In this document: piece after piece, positions 13,601 to 23,110 of the stretch
Layout: each line of letters begins with the position of its first letter
Position numbering within the stretch: position 1 is the stretch's first letter
Assembly: GCA_026874595.1 (NCBI GenBank)
Contig: CM049315.1
Location: forward strand, 36,226,164 to 36,290,163
DNA length: 64,000 bases
From: Sipunculus nudus
Lineage: Eukaryota > Annelida > Sipuncula > Golfingiida > Sipunculidae
Direction of reading: 5' to 3'
Translations under genes and position numbers: made by a program
Notes under the pieces: model-generated
Database searches by the model: none
What the model saw: the letters and a program-made list of their open reading frames with translations, nothing else
Told to the model about the DNA's origin: nothing

Positions 13601-16600
13601 TACGGTAGTTGTCCTATCCCTCATCTTCTGACATTTAATCATTCTATCTCTTATCTTCTAACACTTAACCTTTCTATTCCTCATCTTCTTACACCTGATC
13701 ATTCTATCCCTCATGTTCTAACACTTGCTCATTCTATCCCTCTTCCTCTAAAACTTGATTGTTCTTTTCCTCTTCTTCTAACATTTCATCATTCTATCCC
13801 TCATCCTCTAGCACTTGATCGTTCTAGCCCTGACCTTCTAACACTTGATCTTTCTATCCCTCATCTTCTAACACTTGACCTTTCTATCCCTTCTGAGGCT
13901 CATCTTTTAACACTTTGTTTGTTCTAGCCCTCATCTTCTCACACTCGATTGTGAGGATTTCCTTGACAACTTCCTATTGTTTACTGAATTTGAACCCCAA
14001 GAACCTACCTGCTATAAACCAAGCAAACAGAAAACAGCTGATGAGGCCATCAAATGGGTTGGTTTTGGAGTTCTCCTCATCTTGATCCTCCTTGCGGTTC
14101 TTTATCCTCTGACCAAGGTTAGACATGTTCTTAACCACTCCAAAGACACCCGCCACGATCAGGTAGATGGGAATGTAGCGCTCAACCGGGCAGTGGTGTA
14201 GGTGTATGGATCCTGAAGATAACAGATGTCCAGTTGTTAAAGAGGAAACACTGCTACTTGCCTGTACTTAAATCAACAAAATTCTATCAAAGGACTATTA
14301 ATTTATACACATATATTTAGCACTTAGATGTATGTTGAGTTTATAAGCAGATCTTGATCTACTGGGTTTCATAATCACATGCAGATAGTCAACAATTAAC
14401 ACATGCACACTGATTACAGTTGTATTAGTATAAGACATAATTGAGACTTAAGAAAGCCCTTACAGTCACTTGTTTAAAGGAATGTTGAGTTCTCAGTGTT
14501 AATTTATGTATGGAGAATGATAAAGCTCAAGTAAACAAGATGCTGATGTGGGCAGTTCTGTTGTATTAGATATCTTAAGCTGGCAAAATATTTCAAATAT
14601 ATAATGAATCATGAGCTTACACTGCACTGAATTTATCAAATGTTCATTACAAAGTAAACTAACATATTAAATGGTTCATCTGATTAATTAAAAGTGTCAA
14701 AATACCTGTAAGTGACAAAGTTTTGCAAAAAAATAAAGATATTGTTTTCTCAGAGTTTTTTCAATTATTTTATACATAGCATGTGGTGCCACTCTGAGTC
14801 AGTGGGGACAAGTACCACCAAGACTCACCTATGACAATCATGGTGATAGGGATGGCCAGCAGCAGCCCAACACAGACTGTACAGCCCACTATAAAGAAGA
14901 CAGCAGCTTTCTTAATACTGTTAAAATAACATTATCTGATGTCAATATGTATTAGAGTACTTCACTCATGATACAAAACACAACACAGTACTTACAAGTC
15001 ATTTATACAAATGGTCTTAGAAAGTGTGCAATAAATTATTATTATTATTTGTAGTAGTAAAAGTAGTACTTTAAGTAGTAGTAGAAGTAGTTGTACTGTT
15101 AAGATTTCTAAGCATAATAAATCTCCATTGTTATTAAAAAAATAGCAAATCTTCCTCTTTCATTTTTTTCCGAACTCTAAAGTAAATTTCCCAGTTCACT
15201 ATGCAACTGCCTGTATGCCTGAAATAAATTTAGTAAAGAGTCTGAAATAGCTCCCTGTAACCTAGAAAACCCTGTGACACAAAACAATGGTCAAGGGGAG
15301 TGCAATAAATTACCACTGTATAAGAAGAGCATCTCTCTTACCTTTTCAAGACAAACCACTTTAATCCATCAATCAGTATCTTTTATTTCTAATGTCAGGT
15401 GATCAATTGTGTGGCATGTTAACTATTCCCAGGTTTGTACAGGTATAACAATTAAGTCACATTTGGTATATACCTCATGTTTACTTACATGTGCCAAGGA
15501 TAATCACAAACACACGCTTGACAAAATCTCCAAATCCACTGGAATCTGACTTGGCCTTCTTTAGGTTACCATACAGACTCTCGTAAGATGGAGGTGGAGC
15601 ATCTGGAATGTATTACATCTTTATACATAAGAAATAGAAAATAGACAATACTGGTGTCTTTATTTTACTATAGTGTGTGAACATTTTATATTACAAACTA
15701 GAATATGGGTAGTCAACAAGCGACTACATGTATCCGCCAAAATCAGAGTAGGACGGGTGAAGTGAGGCATGCATTGAGTGGCAATGGGAAATAGAGTTAC
15801 ATGTGTTACATATTAGAATGGATCTCTGCCAAGTAAACATGATTGTAGGTGGTGCCACCTGTTATTTGAACCAGAAACTATCCAAGATGTATACACATGC
15901 AAAATTTCAGGTGGAAAAGTCAAACCACTGCAGAGATATGAGTGATTTTATCCAACAGCAGACAAACAGATGGACGCTGTGCAAAAATGGCTGCAGGTGG
16001 CGCCACCGTTTCTGTGTATGTTATAAAGCTATCCAAGGGCTACATTTGTGTAATTTTTTTTTCCTGATTGGTCAAACGAGTCCACAGATATAAGCATTAA
16101 TGTCTGCAACGTGAACGTGAATGAAGCTGGCGCCACTTGTCATAAAATCGAGAAAGCTATCCAGGATGTATACGCATGCCAAATTACAGGTAATTTTGGT
16201 TAAACCACTGCAGAGATATGAGTGATTTTAACCCAAGTCAGACAAACAGATGTATGCTGTGCAAAAATGGCTGCAGGTGGCGCCACTATTTTTGTGTATG
16301 TTATAAAGCTATCCAAGGACTACATTTGTGTAAATATTTTTTCCTTATTGGTCAAACGGTTCGTGAGATATGAGCTTTGATGTTTGCAGCTTTAACATGA
16401 ATGTAGATGGCGCCACCTGTCATAAAATCAAGAAAGCTATCTAGGATGTATACGCATGCCAAATTTCAGGTAATTTGGTCAAACCACTGTAGAGATATGA
16501 GTGATTTTTACCCAAGGCAGACAAACAAATGGACGCTGTGCAAAAATGGCTGCAGGTAGCGCCACCATTTTTGTGTATGTTATAGAGTTATCCAAGGGCT

Positions 16601-17641
16601 ACATTTGTGTAAAAATTTTTTCATGATTGGTCAAACGGTTCGTGAGATATGAGCTTTGATGTTTGCAGCTTTAACATGAATGTAGATGGTGCCACCTGTC
16701 ATAAAATCAAGAAAGCTATCTAGGATGTATGGGCAAGTCGAATTTTAGGTGAATTAGTCAAACCACTGCAGAGATATGAGTGATTTTAACCCAAGGCAGA
16801 TGAACAGACACTGTGCATTAAAAGTATACAATAATTTAGTTCTCTACAGATGGAAACTAAGGAAATTGAGAGTAACTGTCCAGTCTGTTTATGGTAATGT
16901 CTATATTATACACTTAGGTGGTGTGATATTTTTATTTCAAATAATAAGTTTTAGTTCTCTACTTTATTATAAGGAACTATAAAAATTGAGAATAACTGTC
17001 TAGTTTGTTCATTTTGGATGCTGCTTATAGAACATACTCAAGAAGACATCATCACATGGCACTGCTGCTTGCGCACTGTAGTTTTTCATATACATGTATA
17101 CTTTAATGATGAAATATTCGCTGCAAGACATATTGGTTTCAGTTCCATCTCTTTTACTACAGAAACTATTTCAGGTACTGCAGAAGCAAGCTTGAACTTC
17201 TCAAGTGATTCAGTCCAATGCACTACTACCCATCAAAAATCTTACAATTTAGTTGTCATCATTTCCCATAGATGGCAGCATGTATTTTTGCTAACAAAGT
17301 GTGCATGTCTGGTTTAGGAGATTTCAACCAAGAAGTTTGATGTGAAATTTTTCAGAAACAAAGATTTTAGATATTCTCATGCCAGTAATTCAAATACCCC
17401 ACTTGAACTTTGGTTAGATACATCTAAATAAAATCTATAAAGAGATTTGGATAAACAGGCCTACAGACAGATTTTCAAATAGTATCGATTATGTCAAAAA
17501 AGAAAATCAATAATCACAGTTCTAACCTCCGTGGGATTCCTCATAGCTTGGCGGCACGGTGTCTGAGGTGCCGTATGTGGGGGGCGGGCTGTAGTCCGAT
17601 GCTGGGGGCGGATCAGAAGGCTGTGACACCCCAGTGGCCTC
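4461..17641 (-). CDS. TMEM272-like four-pass membrane protein gene (5 exons, 5' end missing)
   Basis: Five minus-strand exons join in phase (17527-17641, 15489-15602, 14829-14906, 14009-14212, 4461-4651) and give about 230 residues ending at a TAG. The N-terminal third is proline-rich and carries PPxY-type motifs (PPTY, PPSY, PPSY). Four hydrophobic segments follow: VFVIILGT joined to the GLLLAIPITMIVIG stretch; YIPIYLIVAGVFGVV; ISCFLFAWFIAGNVWIY; and TLYFFAFWITTATYILIGL, ending in a cysteine cluster (CFCMCCAVC) that could be palmitoylated. The order PITMIVIG, then HxCPxxRYIPIYL, then FAWFIAGNVWIY, then CDPTLYxFAFW is what I recognise as the TMEM272-like family, which has no well-defined function. 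PPxY motifs generally bind WW domains such as those of NEDD4-type ubiquitin ligases; a role here is inference. The initiator exon was not found. All introns seen have GT-AG borders, and the last one is 9.36 kb of repeats. Confidence 0.85.
5040..6093. repeat. tandem-core repeat element with terminal hairpin, about 180-bp units
   Basis: About five copies of a roughly 180-bp unit (marker TACATGTGTATTTGTCATG at about 5453, 5635 and 5816, with diverged units to either side) sit between a left end containing GAATGCCCCCGCCTGGGGCA and a right end. The right end has a GACGGAATGACGGAATGAC tract followed by a hairpin (TGCCCCGGCCAC - TTT - GTGGCGGGGGCA). Units translate as a repeated MCICHENFYFS but are not coding. 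This fits a non-autonomous element with internal tandem amplification, inserted in the last intron of the TMEM272-like gene. Confidence 0.7.
6290..6515. repeat. diverged terminal piece of hairpin-ended repeat family A
   Basis: The sequence GGCTTAAAATTGATCAATAA ... ACGGATG ... TTGTTATGAGGGGATAATAA parallels the right end of the larger array at about 9915-10058 (GGCTTGAAATTGATCCACAA ... GACGGACGC ... TTGCGAGGGGATAATAA). It is an older partial copy. Confidence 0.5.
6780..7395 (-). pseudogene. endonuclease (EEP) fragment of a retroelement or Helentron, frameshifted
   Basis: Three overlapping minus-strand open segments in two frames reconstruct the order of an endonuclease/exonuclease/phosphatase domain. 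The metal-binding Asn is in LHLNIRSFKAHKLD, the Glu in LTETYV, the core is GPTIIFGDFN, and the end is LLDHIYTN. Frame breaks fall near 7160 and near 6870-7000. This domain cuts DNA in non-LTR retrotransposons and is also fused C-terminally to the helicase of Helentron-type rolling-circle transposons. The LHLNIRSFKAHKLD wording reminds me more of the Helentron type, but that is from memory. No helicase or reverse transcriptase is present. The fragment breaks at about 7395 into a tandem repeat. Confidence 0.65.
7396..7764. repeat. hairpin-ended repeat family A, left part (about 142-bp units)
   Basis: Tandem units carry GTTTTGCTTAAAATGGGTCC and TGTGACCTTTGACCCTGTGA, at about 7420, 7565 and 7710. 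The array is cut at 7764 by the hAT-like insertion and resumes at 9688. Each unit contains TGACCTTTGACC, a pair of nuclear-receptor half-sites spaced by one base. Confidence 0.75.
7765..9687. mobile_element. hAT-like non-autonomous DNA transposon
   Basis: The ends are TAGGGCCCTGCG and its inverted copy CGCAGGGCCCTA. The flanking octamers GTGGCCAT (7757-7764) and GTGGCCGT (9688-9695) are an 8-bp target duplication with one mismatch, as expected for hAT elements. Both ends carry C-rich subterminal blocks (CCCGCCCC repeats), and there is a poly-C run at about 9545-9564. There is no transposase, and a MITE (8135-8471) is nested inside. The element interrupts the family A tandem array, whose units match across the gap. 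Confidence 0.82.
8135..8471. mobile_element. MITE family 1, copy 2, nested in the hAT-like element
   Basis: The element is homologous end to end with 881-1236: AAAGCCAAAAAAAATAAAAG, GTATGGTTCTCAGGCACCGC, and the shared interior (GACATTTTTATC near the right side), ending GTGCCTGAGAACCATAC...TTTTGGCCTAA. Together the two copies define the ends of the family. Confidence 0.75.
9688..10058. repeat. hairpin-ended repeat family A, right part and terminus
   Basis: Two further units (GACCTTTGACC...CCTCAAAAT at about 9699 and 9841) precede a GGATGGACGGACGCACAAAC tract and a terminal hairpin with an 8-bp perfect stem (CAACTTTG at 10021-10028, CAAAGTTG at 10037-10044), then GAGGGGATAATAAG. This shares the general architecture of the repeats at 5040-6093, 39.8-44.8 kb and 62.7-64 kb. 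Confidence 0.7.
10203..12191. repeat. 30-bp minisatellite, main block (about 66 units)
   Basis: Head-to-tail copies of a 30-bp unit approximating CTTCTAACACTTGATCATTC plus TATCCCTCAT. One plus-strand frame stays open because the unit is a multiple of three, giving a decapeptide repeat (IPHLLTLDHS and variants). The other frames contain TAA or TGA in each unit. Higher-order repetition is visible: a block of several units recurs at about 10.6-10.8, 11.5-11.7 and 11.8-11.9 kb. It lies inside an intron of a gene on the other strand, has no upstream start or splice signal I can see, and is best read as non-coding. Confidence 0.9.
12192..13605. mobile_element. TA-target DNA transposon, non-autonomous
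   Basis: Perfect 20-bp terminal inverted repeats begin CCGTAAAATCTCC, flanked by TA at 12190-12191 and 13606-13607. The minisatellite reads through when the element is removed: ...ATACT-TA-GTTGTCC..., matching the intact unit at about 11402-11416. TA duplication is typical of Tc1/mariner-like and some other DDE elements. The 1.4-kb interior has only short open frames (up to about 80 codons), with no transposase recognised. Confidence 0.8.
13608..13950. repeat. 30-bp minisatellite, second block (about 11 units)
   Basis: This is a continuation of the 10.2-12.2 kb minisatellite after the TA-target insertion, with more diverged units, including a shortened and an expanded one near 13890. It ends about 60 bp from the donor of the TM2-TM3 exon of the TMEM272-like gene. 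Confidence 0.85.
14009..14212 (-). CDS. TMEM272-like gene, TM2-TM3 exon
   Basis: The 204-bp exon lies between a CTTCAG acceptor and a GCAG|GTAGGT donor. It reads GSIHLHHCPVERYIPIYLIV, then AGVFGVVKN, a charged loop (QRIKNRKEDQDEENSK), and FDGLISCFLFAWFIAG. The HHCP...RYIPIYL stretch and the FAWFIAG stretch are the most family-typical parts of the protein. The start phase takes one base from the upstream exon, and the end leaves one base for the terminal exon. Confidence 0.88.
14829..14906 (-). CDS. TMEM272-like gene, TM1 exon
   Basis: The exon encodes AVFFIVGCTVCVGLLLAIPI followed by TMIVI and ends ATAG|GTGAGT. The acceptor is uncertain. A start at 14906 (after AAAG) keeps phase with the strong GTAAGT donor of the previous exon. 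The better-looking acceptor TTAACAG| at 14917 would add IKKA but only keeps frame if the previous exon uses a weaker donor 4 bp further on (AA|GTAAAC). Both give the same membrane segment. RNA reads would decide. Confidence 0.8.
15489..15602 (-). CDS. TMEM272-like gene, exon with third PPxY motif and start of TM1
   Basis: The 114-bp exon runs from an ATTCCAG acceptor to a strong AT|GTAAGT donor. It translates as (D)APPPSYESLYG, then a basic linker (NLKKAKS) and GFGDFVKRVFVIILGT, the beginning of the first hydrophobic segment. Phase 2 at the start and phase 1 at the end agree with the neighbouring exons. The PPSY motif continues the pattern of the preceding exon. Confidence 0.85.
15699..16815. 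repeat. repeat family B, copy 1 (about 285-bp tandem units)
   Basis: It starts TAGAATATGGGTAGTCAACA, shared with 39797. Tandem units follow, marked by GGCTGCAGGTGGCGCCAC at about 15970, 16270 and 16550, each with AGATATGAGTGATTTTA and a CAGACAAACAGATGGACGC tract. It lies in an intron of the TMEM272-like gene and lacks the terminal hairpin found at 42874. Confidence 0.75.
17527..17641 (-). CDS. TMEM272-like gene, proline-rich exon
   Basis: The 115-bp exon begins after a TTGTTGTAG acceptor in phase 0 and ends G|GTTAGA in phase 1. It reads EATGVSQPSDPPPASD, then a segment with PPPTYG and PPSYEESHG. It is much more GC-rich than its surroundings, as expected of a real exon. The phase-1 G joins the AT of the next exon to give Asp. 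Two of the three PPxY motifs of the protein lie here, in the predicted cytosolic tail. The acceptor is preceded by a good pyrimidine-rich stretch. Confidence 0.82.
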
Positions 17642-17745
17642 CTACAACAAAAATAAAATCAATTCATGAGGATGGCAAAATGTTCATGAGACCGTTTTAA
17701 TGTTCTTAAATGCTTTTGCAGTATCCACAACCTTTAGCCTTTTAC

Positions 17746-17832
17746 CTTTTCAACCTTGACCTCATCCTTCCAGTAGAGGCCATTTCTATTCCAAACAAAC
17801 CTCTTCTTGATAAGAATTGTGGATGGCAAGAA
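17746..17832 (-). CDS. possible upstream exon of the TMEM272-like gene
   Basis: An open 29-codon segment, ending AAAAG|GTAAAA in phase 0, lies 104 bp upstream of the proline-rich exon and would splice to it in frame. It reads FLPSTILIKK, RFVWNRNGLY, WKDEVKVEK. The intervening 104 bp looks like a good short intron with a pyrimidine-rich 3' end. Against it: the only acceptor is the TAG of the bounding in-frame stop, there is no ATG in this frame, and I recognise no conserved motif. A second reading with a Kozak-like ATG (MASTGR...) would be out of phase. Confidence 0.27.
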
Positions 17833-17899
17833 CTACTTACCTGTCAAACTTCAAAATTAAAATTGATCACAGATCAAGGAAACACCTTTTAACATTGCA

Positions 17900-20121
17900 A
17901 ATGTGCATGATTCTAGAATATTACTTCTTATTCCATGAAGCCATTACTACAAAAATATTGATGCTCATGTGATACAGGATAACGCAAAAGTAGTTTCATG
18001 TGTGATTGAAGGAGAAAAACATCTGGCTGGTGCAGCCAGAAGCCTGTTTGTGCAGGCAAGCATGGTTCAGCCAGACACTCATGATCATGGTGGAAACTGA
18101 CTACCCCTGCTTTTTAAGCCTATATATACTAAGAACCCTAATTAATATAAAATGATTTTTGAGTAAAGGATAATAACTTGTTGTGTACCAGAATTGATGA
18201 CAAATTCAAGATAATTTGCAAAATTTGACATTTATCCATGAATGAAAGGCTTGTGTAACGTTCCACTATATCATTCTGCAGGATTTTGATTCAAGATCAA
18301 GTTCTAACAAAGGCTCTGCCGAATGTAGCCATTTCTCATGTCTTTTCATGTTCCTGCAATATAATTAATAATAATAATACATAACAGATATAATAAATAA
18401 TGAATACCAGGAAGATTGGCAATTAAAAACATTATGCTCAGTGAACCAGAAGTCGTGTTGAATGGATGGGCTTGTCAGGCTGGACACTAGGGGGCACCAG
18501 GTGTTTGCCTGCAATTTTTTGGGCAGGCAGTAATTTACTACCTGGACACTCGAGATTATTGGTTCAAGTGATATTCCATATTTCCATTCATAAAGGCTTA
18601 TCCGCCAAATTCTAAGTTCTAAAAGACTACATAACCCTCTTCACTAGTTATACTATATTGGGGTTCGTGGGGAAAGGATTTTTTTGCACATAATCCCTAA
18701 CCAGCACAGTGGGACTCTTGTGAGTACAATTCTGGGCAGAGTGCCTTAATTTTAAAATGTTTTTCCACCACAGACTTTGACCATTTCCATCAAATAGGTT
18801 GTCTAATCTGATTTGTAATGACACTAGAAATTACAATTTTTACCAATATTTTACCTAATAAAATAATCAGAGGCCAATATTCAAGAATATAAGTTTCCTG
18901 TATGGAAGCATATTGTGATGGAATATGTAAGACAAATTACATACTGCAAACTTTTTCACATTTGAATCAGCAAATGAAAATGTGGGGATTCTCTTAAACC
19001 TGTAACATCAGCCTCCCCCTCAATTTTCATCATCAGTGACCTGATTCAGCTAGCTGACTTATTGATCTTGACCTGCCTGTGCATCCTGAATACCAAGTCT
19101 ACTGCACACAATATGTATATATGCCATGTACTAATGTTGACTTGTCCCTGTGTTTGTGTATTGTTGGGATAGGGGGCCAGACTGTTGAAAGACAGATATA
19201 TATAGTGCTCAACATGAACTTTTCTGAGCAGGGTTTTACATACCTTTTTTTGGTTTACATAAATTTTTATAATGACCATGGCCACAAAAAAAATAGTGTG
19301 TTTCCTATAATCATTCTGCAGTTTTCATTGCATTTTAGACTATAAGCATGTTTGAATATTTGTTTAATTATTTTTCTGTAATCATATTAATTATTTCCCC
19401 TTAAGTATGTCTGATATCCAACTTGCTAGTAGAGACTAGAGAATATCAAGATGACTTCATTTCTTGAAGAAATAAAGGAAATTATTGACTCATATTTATA
19501 AACCATTATGCCTATAAAGTAGGAGACAACTTCCCCCATTTTTTTTACTTTCAAAGTTTGACTAGCCCCAGGCAAACGTATATGTTCATGTAAAGCCCTG
19601 CATGTTGTTGATTGGCCAGCAAGATGAAAGAACTACAACTAAAGCATTGTTAAAGCTCCTAAAACTCACAAGTACTGATAGCTAACATAACTGTGAAACG
19701 TTTTTATTTGATAAAAACTATATGGTACACAGTGGAGTGACCTGGGTTCCTGGTATACTGTTATCATTCCTGACATCATGATTCTCACAGAGCAGTAACA
19801 CAAGAGTTCTACTCAGTGGGGATGTCACTGTCCCCCTGCATACAATCAGGGCTTCACATCAACAGAACAAGGGCCCAGAGGCTCATTTATATATATATGT
19901 GTGTATTTTCCATCACCTCATGTGCAACCTGAAATGTATCCATGGCATCAGTGATGCTCACATTTATGACCAAGCAGAAATTCAGATTTAAAATTCAATT
20001 AATATCAATTAAATTTAACAGCTGATTTTCTGTAATATATATATAATATATCTAGTGTATGAATTTAAAAACATTGAAATTTACAAGTAAAGTTAATAAT
20101 TCAATTGGTATAATCAAATTA
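17900..20121. other. non-coding stretch upstream of the TMEM272-like exons
   Basis: No exon could be supported. It contains a CTCF-like motif (see 18484-18497), AT microsatellites around 19890 and 20037-20050, and short open frames of no recognisable kind. The missing 5' exon or promoter of the TMEM272-like gene may lie here or beyond the transposon at 20.1-23.9 kb. Confidence 0.4.
18484..18497 (+). promoter_or_regulatory. CTCF-like core motif
   Basis: ACACTAGGGGGCAC matches 13 of 14 positions of the bilaterian CTCF core as I recall it (CCASYAGRKGGCRS). It is a single chance-compatible match, upstream of the placed TMEM272-like exons. Confidence 0.25.
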
Positions 20122-20125
20122 TATA

Positions 20126-20285
20126 TGTCATGGTTGAAATTCAAATCCAGGGGAATTTGAAATTCCCCCAGGGGAAGTTAAAATTGGAAGTTCTCCTGGG
20201 GCAACTTACAATTTGAAGTTTCCCTGGGTGAATTTCAAATTCTACCAGGGGAAATGCCCCAGGAGAATTTTAAATTCCCCCCAGG
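20126..20285 (+). repeat. left terminal inverted repeat of the Ginger-like element
   Basis: It begins TGTCATGGTTGAAATTCAAA. It is built from short palindromic modules of the type CAGGGGAATTTGAAATTCCC, so the repeat is itself internally symmetrical and could fold into several small hairpins. Confidence 0.85.
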
Positions 20286-20945
20286 TGTGAAAGTCAATGT
20301 TCTGAAAGCAAATTCCTTATTTTCATTAATATGTACAATATTTATTTACAAATAATTGTTATCTTTGAAACAGGAAGAGGGATATTGCACTTCAAAATTC
20401 CTTATTATTGTATTATTGCATATTATAGTGCTACTAATAATATGAGTTTTTAATATTATTGGGATATACATTTTTTATATTATTAGTATGACAGAATTTT
20501 GTTTATCTGAGAGTATTACTGCTAGTTCTAATATGATCTTAATTAATAGACACGGGTGACTGAACCTCCTGTGTTTGTTGTGAAAAAGTGTGAAGAACTG
20601 GATTACTGAGAGATTAGATCTACAGTTGTCTGTGCATAACATATTGCTTTGATGATCAGTTTGCAACAGATTAATTATCAGGTCACTCTTTAATGCTCCC
20701 AGAGTAAGTTTGTTGTGCAAAGGTGTTAAGAACTCTGGTAATGAGAAGCAAGTTAGGACTCACAGCTGTTTGTGTGCCTTGCTTTGAAGTTCAGTTTGTC
20801 AAACATCATTAGTCTAACTTAGTTGTGTGTTGACTATAAAATGTGGTTTGAAGGTAGTTGATCAAATATTCTTCATTAATTAAATATAATTTGATATTCC
20901 TGAGTGACTTCACATGCAAACTGTTAACAGTGTAGAGAGCTCAGG

Positions 20946-20956
20946 TATATATATAA
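20946..20956 (+). promoter_or_regulatory. TATA-like sequence before the Ginger-like ORF
   Basis: TATATATATAA lies 35-45 bp upstream of the first ATG (20991) of the transposase reading frame. This is suggestive only in AT-rich DNA. Confidence 0.3.
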
Positions 20957-20990
20957 GGAGTGATTGCTTGAACACAAATCACAAATCATC

Positions 20991-23110
20991 ATGGCACTGG
21001 ATCAGAAGAATGAGTTCTACCCTCTTTTAAATCAACATGTTCAACAACTGAAAGAAAACTGGCATAGAACATTCACACTGAGTCAGGACAATTATGAAAA
21101 GGCAATCTCTGCCCTACAGCTGCAGAAAGGAGAAAAATGTGTAGACGGTGCATCCTACAAGTTCTGGTGCAATAAGCACTTTAAACTTGAAAGAGTTGGA
21201 GCCAAACAGCTTTTGTACTGCAAAAAGACTGCACAACCAGTTGTAACAACTGAGGAGATGTTCAACACAATCAGACGCTGACATGAACGAGTAGGGCATT
21301 CAGGTCGTGAGAAGACATGGAATGAAGTCTGTTCAAATTACTCCTGGATCAAATTTGACGCAATCAGCATCTTTCTGAAGACTTGTGCGACTTGCTCCGT
21401 ACGAAAACCTGCAGTCAGTCAACCATCAGGACGACCGATCATCTCTCTGGGATACTTGACTCGTGTCCAGGTCGACCTGATAGATATGAGCAGCCGTCCA
21501 GATGAAGAATTCAAGTATATCATGCACATGCGTGATCACTTCACTAAATTCAGTTGGGCCTATCCTTTGAAATCAAAACAAGCTGCTGAAGTTGCACAGA
21601 AATTGACTGAAGTTTTCTGTATGTTTGGAGCCCCCTGGATTCTGCAATCAGATAATGGGAAGGAATTTGTTGCTGCTGTGATCAACAACTTAACTAATTC
21701 TTGGCCAGGCCTTGTCATTATCCACGGACACCCACGACATCCACAGTCCCAAGGATGTGTAGAACGGGCAAACAGAGACCTGCAAACAAAACTGGGGAAA
21801 TGGATGGAGAGCAATGGTGACAGATGGAGAAATGGACTGAAGTTTGTTGTGCATTCAATAAACACTTCAACATCTACAACAACTGGCACTACTCCTTATG
21901 AAACTGTCTTTGGTAAGGCTGCTAGAAGCCAAATTGCTGAACTTGAAGTTTTAGCTGCACAAGACCAGTTATGAGGACAACATTGATGTCAGCACTGCAC
22001 CAGTAACAAATGATAACAATGTAGAAGATTTCCCAACCTTGGCTCTGGATAGCTCTACAACTACACAACTTCCAACACAGGACATTGAGATCACAGAAAA
22101 TGTCTCTGCACTGACACATCCTCTGACACAGTATATGGAGATCCCTGAAGACAAACCAACTTAGGCTATAGATACCTCCTCACTAGAACATCCCCCAACA
22201 CAGGAAACTTCTAACCTTCAAGAGACAACTGATGTGACAGCCCAAGAAACATTTTATGAATCCCAGGCGCCTGGGCCAGCAGAGCTTCAGTATGCACAAG
22301 GGGAACAAGTTAGTGGGGTGCAATCAAGTACTCTGGGTTTCAAGCGTGGACAAGATGTGTTGCTACTGCACGAAGACAGGGTTGTAGCAAAGGGAAACAA
22401 AATTCCAAACATGACAACCATACATGGTCGGGACTTTTGTCATGACACACATGTGGTAGCACACAACACAGCAGTATTGGATAGTGAGTTTGTTCCTCCA
22501 GCTGGAAATCCATTCGAAGAAAAAATTGACCACGGACAGTTTGTGCTTTGGGACAGAAAAGACGTGGTAGAGGAAACTGACAGTACACCACATCAGAAGA
22601 TAAGGAAGCTAGCTAGAACTAGATACCTGAAGGCAGCCAGTAAACAGCAGGAGAGGTACGAAAAGAAATGCAGCAGCTTGAAGAGAACCTACAGTAAAGG
22701 AGACATGATAGGGGCAGATACACCCTGCTGACCGCAACAATACAGAAAGGAAGGCCATTCCATGCAAGGTTCTGGATTTTAAAGAACAAGATCATAACAA
22801 GACGACATACAAGGTATATTCAACTGCAGGCATAATCAAATCCTCATTCGCCTGTGAAGACCTTGTTGACCTGAGGAATGTGCATTTCCATCTCTTGAGA
22901 AAGCTGATCCATCAAACCATGAGGAAATCCCCCTGGTCCACGCAGCAAGAGCAAATACTGGATGTAAAGCTGCTGTTTCAAGCATTTGTTCATGCAAAGG
23001 TAGCTGCATTTCTAATAAGTGCAGATGTAAGAAAAACAGCATCGCTTGTGGTACCAAGTGTCACCCAAGAAGTAATACCTGCCAGAATCGTATTTAAACA
23101 GTTGGACTTG
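20991..23110 (+). pseudogene. KRBA2-like integrase/transposase, broken by five lesions
   Basis: The first ATG (20991, MALDQKNEFYPLL) opens a frame that stops at TGA 21279-21281 and continues in the same frame through an HHCC zinc-binding region (His at 21282 and 21297, Cys at 21384 and 21393). A DDE integrase core follows: Asp at 21474, Asp in QSDNGKEF at 21651, Glu in CVERANRD at 21762. The spacing Asp-36-Glu is close to the retroviral D-35-E. A frame shift near 21965, a TAG at 22162-22164 and another shift near 22715 break a Thr/Pro/Gln-rich linker and the segment with IPCKVLDFKEQD. A last shift near 22900 precedes a cysteine-rich tail (22960-23095: CSCKGSC, CRCKK, CGTKCHP). That tail resembles the CXC module found at the end of KRBA2-like proteins and in tesmin/TSO1. 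The product would cut and join the element's ends. Confidence 0.85.

Noticed and set aside
10203-13950. CRISPR-like array
   Set aside because: The 30-bp units are directly adjacent with no spacers, in a eukaryotic context.
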